This document shows positions 7,771 through 10,963 of a stretch of DNA of 10,963 bases, in pieces. A model generated the notes under the pieces. That model saw only the letters and a list, made by a program, of their open reading frames with translations, did not search any database and had not been told where the DNA came from. The position numbers were made by a program, and so were the translations under genes. The stretch is from Anaerolineae bacterium (lineage in GTDB: Bacteria > Chloroflexota > Anaerolineae > 4572-78 > J111). The stretch lies in NCBI GenBank assembly GCA_020433835.1, contig JAGRBY010000204.1, positions 1 through 10,963 on the forward strand, given 5' to 3'. Numbering within the stretch: the stretch's first letter is position 1; the number at the start of each line of letters is the position of its first letter.

Positions 7771-10700
7771 TTAAAACCCCGGCCCGTGCCGAGGCGGAAC
7801 GGCCAGCGGCGCAAATGAGTTGTCTGGGGCGGGTGTCCACTCCGGGGGTGGGTTGAACGTGTCGGACGTTATGGTTGTCGGCGTGGTGATAGTCACAGTT
7901 GCGGTCGCGGTTAACGATGGTGTACCCGAAGCTATCGGCGTATAGGTAGGGGGCGGTGTGGTGACGGGATTTTGCGGTGAGATATCTTCGGGCGGATTGT
8001 CGATTAAAATGCGGATGCGGGCATCGGTGAAGCCGCCAATTTGGTCAGAAACGACCAGCCGCAGGGTGTAGGGGCCGTTGGCCACCTGGGTCGTATCGAA
8101 TGTCCCCAATATACCGCGTCGCACCAGTTGGTGGTTGGCCCCTTGAATGGTAATAAACGACTGCGGCTTCGTGCCCTGGCCTAACTCCAGCTCATAATAC
8201 GAGATTTTAGGCGCAACAATGGCCCCTTCAATATCAATCGTGCCGCGCACGCTAACGTTGTCGATGGGCCGAGAGATACTGGCCGAGAGATCGCGCGAGG
8301 GACAGTATTGGGCCGGCGGCTGCTCGATGCCGTGGGTTACCGCCCAGTTACGAGCCTCGGGCGGAAAGATGCGGTACGGGCGCAGTTCGACATTGCTGCG
8401 GCAAAATTGGTTAACGCGTAGATTGGTGTTGAGATCGATTTCGATGTACTGGTGAAAATCGTGTTCCGGGCCAAGGGGCGGCTGCTGATTGTAGAAGATT
8501 TCGGTGCGCGTGGCCGGACACAGTTCACCGGGAAAGGTGCCGGAGTCAGCGCAGACCTCAAACTCAACAATCGAGTCGGGCCGCGGAAAGTCGCGAACCG
8601 GCAGCGTTTGGTGAGCCGCTTCCATGAAATTGTGCCAGATATGACCGGCCCCGGTCAGGCCATCAACCCCATCCATAGCCGTGTTATCGGCATTGCCAAC
8701 CCACACCCCGGTGACAATATCGGGCGTATAGCCGATAGTCCAGCTATCGCGAAAATCGTTGGTGGTGCCGGTTTTCGCGGCGGCGGGGCGCGAGAGCTGT
8801 AAAATTCGGTCGGGATCGAATTCGGCAGTGCGAGCCTGATTGTCGGCCAGAATGTTGGTGATGAGGTAAGCGTGGGCTTCGTTGAGTACGCGGCGCGATG
8901 GGTGACGCAGCGGGCTTATCTCGCGGCCAAAGTTGTCGGTAATGGTCAGAATGGTGGTCGGGTGCAGCAATACGCCTTGATTGGCCATCGCCTGATAAGC
9001 ATTGGTCATCTCCAGTAGCGAGACCTCGCCGCTGCCCAGGGTGAGCGGCAGGCCGTAATCTTCGCGGTTGAGGGTGCTGATGCCCATGCGATAGGCTATC
9101 TCTTTAAGAGCGCTAATCTTGACCTGTTCCAGCGTTTTAATAGCCGGAATGTTGTACGAGTTCGCCAGCGCGGTGCGAACGGAGACCGGCCCGTGGAATA
9201 AACCATCGACGTTGCGGGGGCGGTAGACGTTGCCGTTTTCATCGGCATACTCCACCGGTACGTCCCACAGCAGGGTGCTGGGGGTCCAGCCGAGCCGTTC
9301 AAACGCGGCCAGGTAGGTGAGCGGTTTAATGGTCGAGGCCGGCTGGCGGGGGCTGGTGACCATGTTGACCTGCCCGTCGATGGTGATATCACGAAAGTTG
9401 CGGCTGCCGACCAAAGCCAGAATAGCCCCGGTGGATGGGTCCATGGCCAATAGTGCGCCGTTGGTAACGTTTTGGTCGGCCAGTTCGTCTACCCGTGTCT
9501 GCACGGCTTGTTCGGCGGCGGTTTGCATCGCGCCATCGAGCGTAGTGTAAACCCGCAGCCCGGCCTGATAAATATAGGCCGCCGGAACGTTCTGCTCCAA
9601 TTCTTCGCGCACCAGCGTCACAAAATGGGGGGCTTCCAGCGGGAAATCGAGATCGCGAAAGGTAACCGGCATAGCAGCGGCTTCACGGGCCTGGGCCAAA
9701 GTGATGTAACCGGCTTCGACCATAAGCCCCAAAACTATCTGCTGACGCGCTTTGGCGCCGTCGGGGTTTTGGTAGGGATCGTAAATGGCCGGTGACTGCG
9801 GCAGACCGGCCAGCATAGCCGCTTCCGGCAGGGTTAAATCGCGGGCCGCTTTGCCGAAATAGGTCTGCGCGGCGGCTTCGATGCCGTAGGAGTGGTTGCC
9901 GTAGTAAATCTGGTTGAAGTAGACTTCCAAGATTTGATCTTTGCTGTAGCGGCGGTTGATCTCCATCGCCAGCACCGCTTCGCGTAGTTTGCGCCACAAG
10001 GAACGTTCGGTGCGTTCTTGGGGGTTGAGAAAAACGTTGCGTGCTAGTTGCTGGGTGATGGTGCTGGCTCCCGATACAATCTCGCGCTCCGAAAGATTAT
10101 CGAACGTGGCCCGCATAATGGCGATGGGGTCGACACCGACATTCAGGTAAAAAAAGCGGTCTTCCGTGGCCAGTGTGGCGTTGACAATGTGAGGCGAGAT
10201 CTTATCGAGCGTGACGTTGGTGCGCCGTCCGCCGGTCGGGTCGATGATCTCCCACAGCAAGTTGCCGTCGCGATCCAGAATTTGGGTGGTGGCAAATTGC
10301 AGCGAACGCGATCGCAGCTCTTCGGCCGGCGGCAGTTGGATAGCCACCCAAACGTAGCCGGTGCCGGCGATAATCACCACCGTACTCATAATAATCAAAA
10401 AGAGAGAAGCCATGTTGACGCCGGCAATCAGAAATCGGCGCGATTTGAGGATGGCCAGTGCTCGACTCAGGAATGTTGTATGCTGTTCGTTTGCAAATTC
10501 CTGATCAGAATAATTGGGCGGGAATAGGGGAACGTCTACCGCATCCGGCTCATAGCGTTCTGCATCAAGCGCATCAAAATCGGCGGCCGCGTTTGCGACG
10601 GACCGGGACGATTTATGCGTAAACGCATGCGTATGGATCGAGTGACGGACGGTGCGTTGTAACTTTTCCGGCCGAAATCGCGACTCCCGATAAGAACTTA

Positions 10701-10773
10701 CCAAATCTTGTAAGCCATTGCTTTCGGAATCGAATGTCTCTTCGGACGGAACCGGCGGCTGTTGGTCGCTCAT
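7771..10773 (-). CDS. Class A penicillin-binding protein (PBP1A-type)
   Basis: A 1,000-residue bifunctional peptidoglycan synthase that polymerises lipid II and cross-links peptides outside the membrane. From the ATG at 10773: hydrophilic cytoplasmic N-terminus (1-113, long for the family), one membrane helix (about 114-146), GT51 glycosyltransferase (about 165-340) with catalytic Glu204 in ATEDRFF, the GASTITQQLARN motif and a second Glu271. The transpeptidase (about 437-730) has Ser480-x-x-Lys483 (STIK), Ser539-Tyr-Asn541 and Lys667-Thr-Gly-Thr. After it come a Cys-containing segment (Cys741, 752, 791, 824), an Ig-like domain (about 832-925) and a Pro/Thr-rich low-complexity tail (927-1000), probably a flexible wall-facing spacer. 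All catalytic motifs are present. Starts at GTG 10818 or ATG 10803 are also open, but 10818 falls inside a hairpin stem and 10803 abuts it, so MSDQQPP at 10773 is preferred, although none has a good ribosome site. Confidence 0.93.
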   Translation of the reverse strand: MSDQQPPVPSEETFDSESNGLQDLVSSYRESRFRPEKLQRTVRHSIHTHAFTHKSSRSVANAAADFDALDAERYEPDAVDVPLFPPNYSDQEFANEQHTTFLSRALAILKSRRFLIAGVNMASLFLIIMSTVVIIAGTGYVWVAIQLPPAEELRSRSLQFATTQILDRDGNLLWEIIDPTGGRRTNVTLDKISPHIVNATLATEDRFFYLNVGVDPIAIMRATFDNLSEREIVSGASTITQQLARNVFLNPQERTERSLWRKLREAVLAMEINRRYSKDQILEVYFNQIYYGNHSYGIEAAAQTYFGKAARDLTLPEAAMLAGLPQSPAIYDPYQNPDGAKARQQIVLGLMVEAGYITLAQAREAAAMPVTFRDLDFPLEAPHFVTLVREELEQNVPAAYIYQAGLRVYTTLDGAMQTAAEQAVQTRVDELADQNVTNGALLAMDPSTGAILALVGSRNFRDITIDGQVNMVTSPRQPASTIKPLTYLAAFERLGWTPSTLLWDVPVEYADENGNVYRPRNVDGLFHGPVSVRTALANSYNIPAIKTLEQVKISALKEIAYRMGISTLNREDYGLPLTLGSGEVSLLEMTNAYQAMANQGVLLHPTTILTITDNFGREISPLRHPSRRVLNEAHAYLITNILADNQARTAEFDPDRILQLSRPAAAKTGTTNDFRDSWTIGYTPDIVTGVWVGNADNTAMDGVDGLTGAGHIWHNFMEAAHQTLPVRDFPRPDSIVEFEVCADSGTFPGELCPATRTEIFYNQQPPLGPEHDFHQYIEIDLNTNLRVNQFCRSNVELRPYRIFPPEARNWAVTHGIEQPPAQYCPSRDLSASISRPIDNVSVRGTIDIEGAIVAPKISYYELELGQGTKPQSFITIQGANHQLVRRGILGTFDTTQVANGPYTLRLVVSDQIGGFTDARIRILIDNPPEDISPQNPVTTPPPTYTPIASGTPSLTATATVTITTPTTITSDTFNPPPEWTPAPDNSFAPLAVPPRHGPGF

Positions 10774-10780
10774 AGGGCAG

Positions 10781-10789
10781 ATTACATCA
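10781..10789 (-). promoter_or_regulatory. Candidate extended -10 for the PBP gene
   Basis: On the minus strand the sequence TGATGTAAT reads as TGn plus a hexamer matching TATAAT at 5 of 6 positions. Transcription would then start within a few bases of the ATG at 10773, giving a nearly leaderless mRNA. That would agree with the lack of a Shine-Dalgarno sequence there. No -35 box is seen, so this remains weak. Confidence 0.2.
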
Positions 10790-10803
10790 GGATACGCAAA
10801 CAT

Positions 10804-10844
10804 CCGGGTGACAATCACGTATTAACCCCGTGACTGTCACCCGG
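10804..10844 (-). terminator. 16-bp hairpin between the partial gene and the PBP gene
   Basis: CCGGGTGACAATCACG (10804-10819) pairs with 10829-10844 at 15 of 16 positions, with a 9-nt loop. It begins 8 nt past the stop of the minus-strand gene at the right edge, so it probably ends that transcript. No U-run of note follows. It also overlaps the upstream GTG candidate of the PBP gene, which argues against that start. Confidence 0.55.
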
Positions 10845-10852
10845 AGAGCATG

Positions 10853-10963
10853 TTATTGTGCTTCTAACTCCTGGATATGCGCTTCGGCTTCCTTCTTCTG
10901 AAGCTCGTCACCCAGAATTAAGACCTCATTGAAATCGAGTTTAGCCAGAGCGGTTTCTCCAAT
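10853..10963 (-). CDS. C-terminal end of an unrecognised protein (partial)
   Basis: The minus strand is open from the window edge to TAA at 10853-10855, giving 36 residues. The segment is rich in Leu, Glu, Ala and Lys (ALAKLDFNEVLILGDELQKK, then EAEAHIQELEAQ) and would form a charged helix or coiled-coil end. The gene is cut by the window edge, so its start and function cannot be judged. Support as real coding sequence comes from the amphipathic composition, the open frame to the edge and a strong hairpin just after the stop. It runs in the same direction as the PBP gene, but the hairpin suggests separate transcripts. Confidence 0.55.
   Translation of the reverse strand: MGETALAKLDFNEVLILGDELQKKEAEAHIQELEAQ

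Noticed and set aside
10048..10527. 159-codon plus-strand frame opposite the PBP N-terminal half
   Set aside because: It is antisense to the conserved GT51 region and to the membrane helix; no domain is seen.

Overview
The window looks like bacterial chromosome of moderate GC, most probably from the Chloroflexota (Anaerolineae-like). The taxonomy is inferred from gene style: a very large multi-PAS hybrid histidine kinase with a 7TMR-DISM sensor, and a class A penicillin-binding protein with an Ig-like domain and a Pro/Thr-rich tail. No rRNA or marker gene confirms it. I see no CRISPR array, tRNA, transposase or phage gene.

Layout, left to right. Bases 1-377 hold an inverted repeat built from CGCAAAG units, two short reading frames that may be a decayed gene, and the leader of a group II truncated hemoglobin gene (378-851, +). 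A small GlsB/YeaQ/YmgE-type membrane protein follows (939-1187, +), then a strong hairpin. Bases 1268-1380 form a 113-bp near-palindrome bounded by TA dinucleotides, which looks like a small non-autonomous mobile element. A good sigma70-like promoter (1396-1424) lies just after it and should drive the giant sensor kinase (1573-6888, +).

The kinase has a 7TMR-DISM membrane sensor with an apparently shortened extracellular domain, seven PAS domains, one GAF domain, HisKA, HATPase and a C-terminal receiver. It converges, with a 40-bp gap, on a minus-strand gene for a DnaJ-type zinc-finger protein fused to a duplicated two-helix membrane unit (6929-7528). Upstream of that gene on the minus strand is a second nested palindrome (7571-7682) made of 9-base A/T-rich units, then a class A penicillin-binding protein gene (7771-10773, -). 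At the right edge is the last 36 codons of another minus-strand gene (10853-10963), separated from the PBP gene by a 16-bp hairpin.

The genes do not form one obvious pathway. The left part is small soluble or membrane stress-type proteins, the middle is signalling, and the right is envelope synthesis. No clear multi-gene novel system is visible. The most unusual items are the zinc-finger/membrane-repeat protein, the shortened DISM sensor, and three different palindromic repeats in the intergenic gaps.
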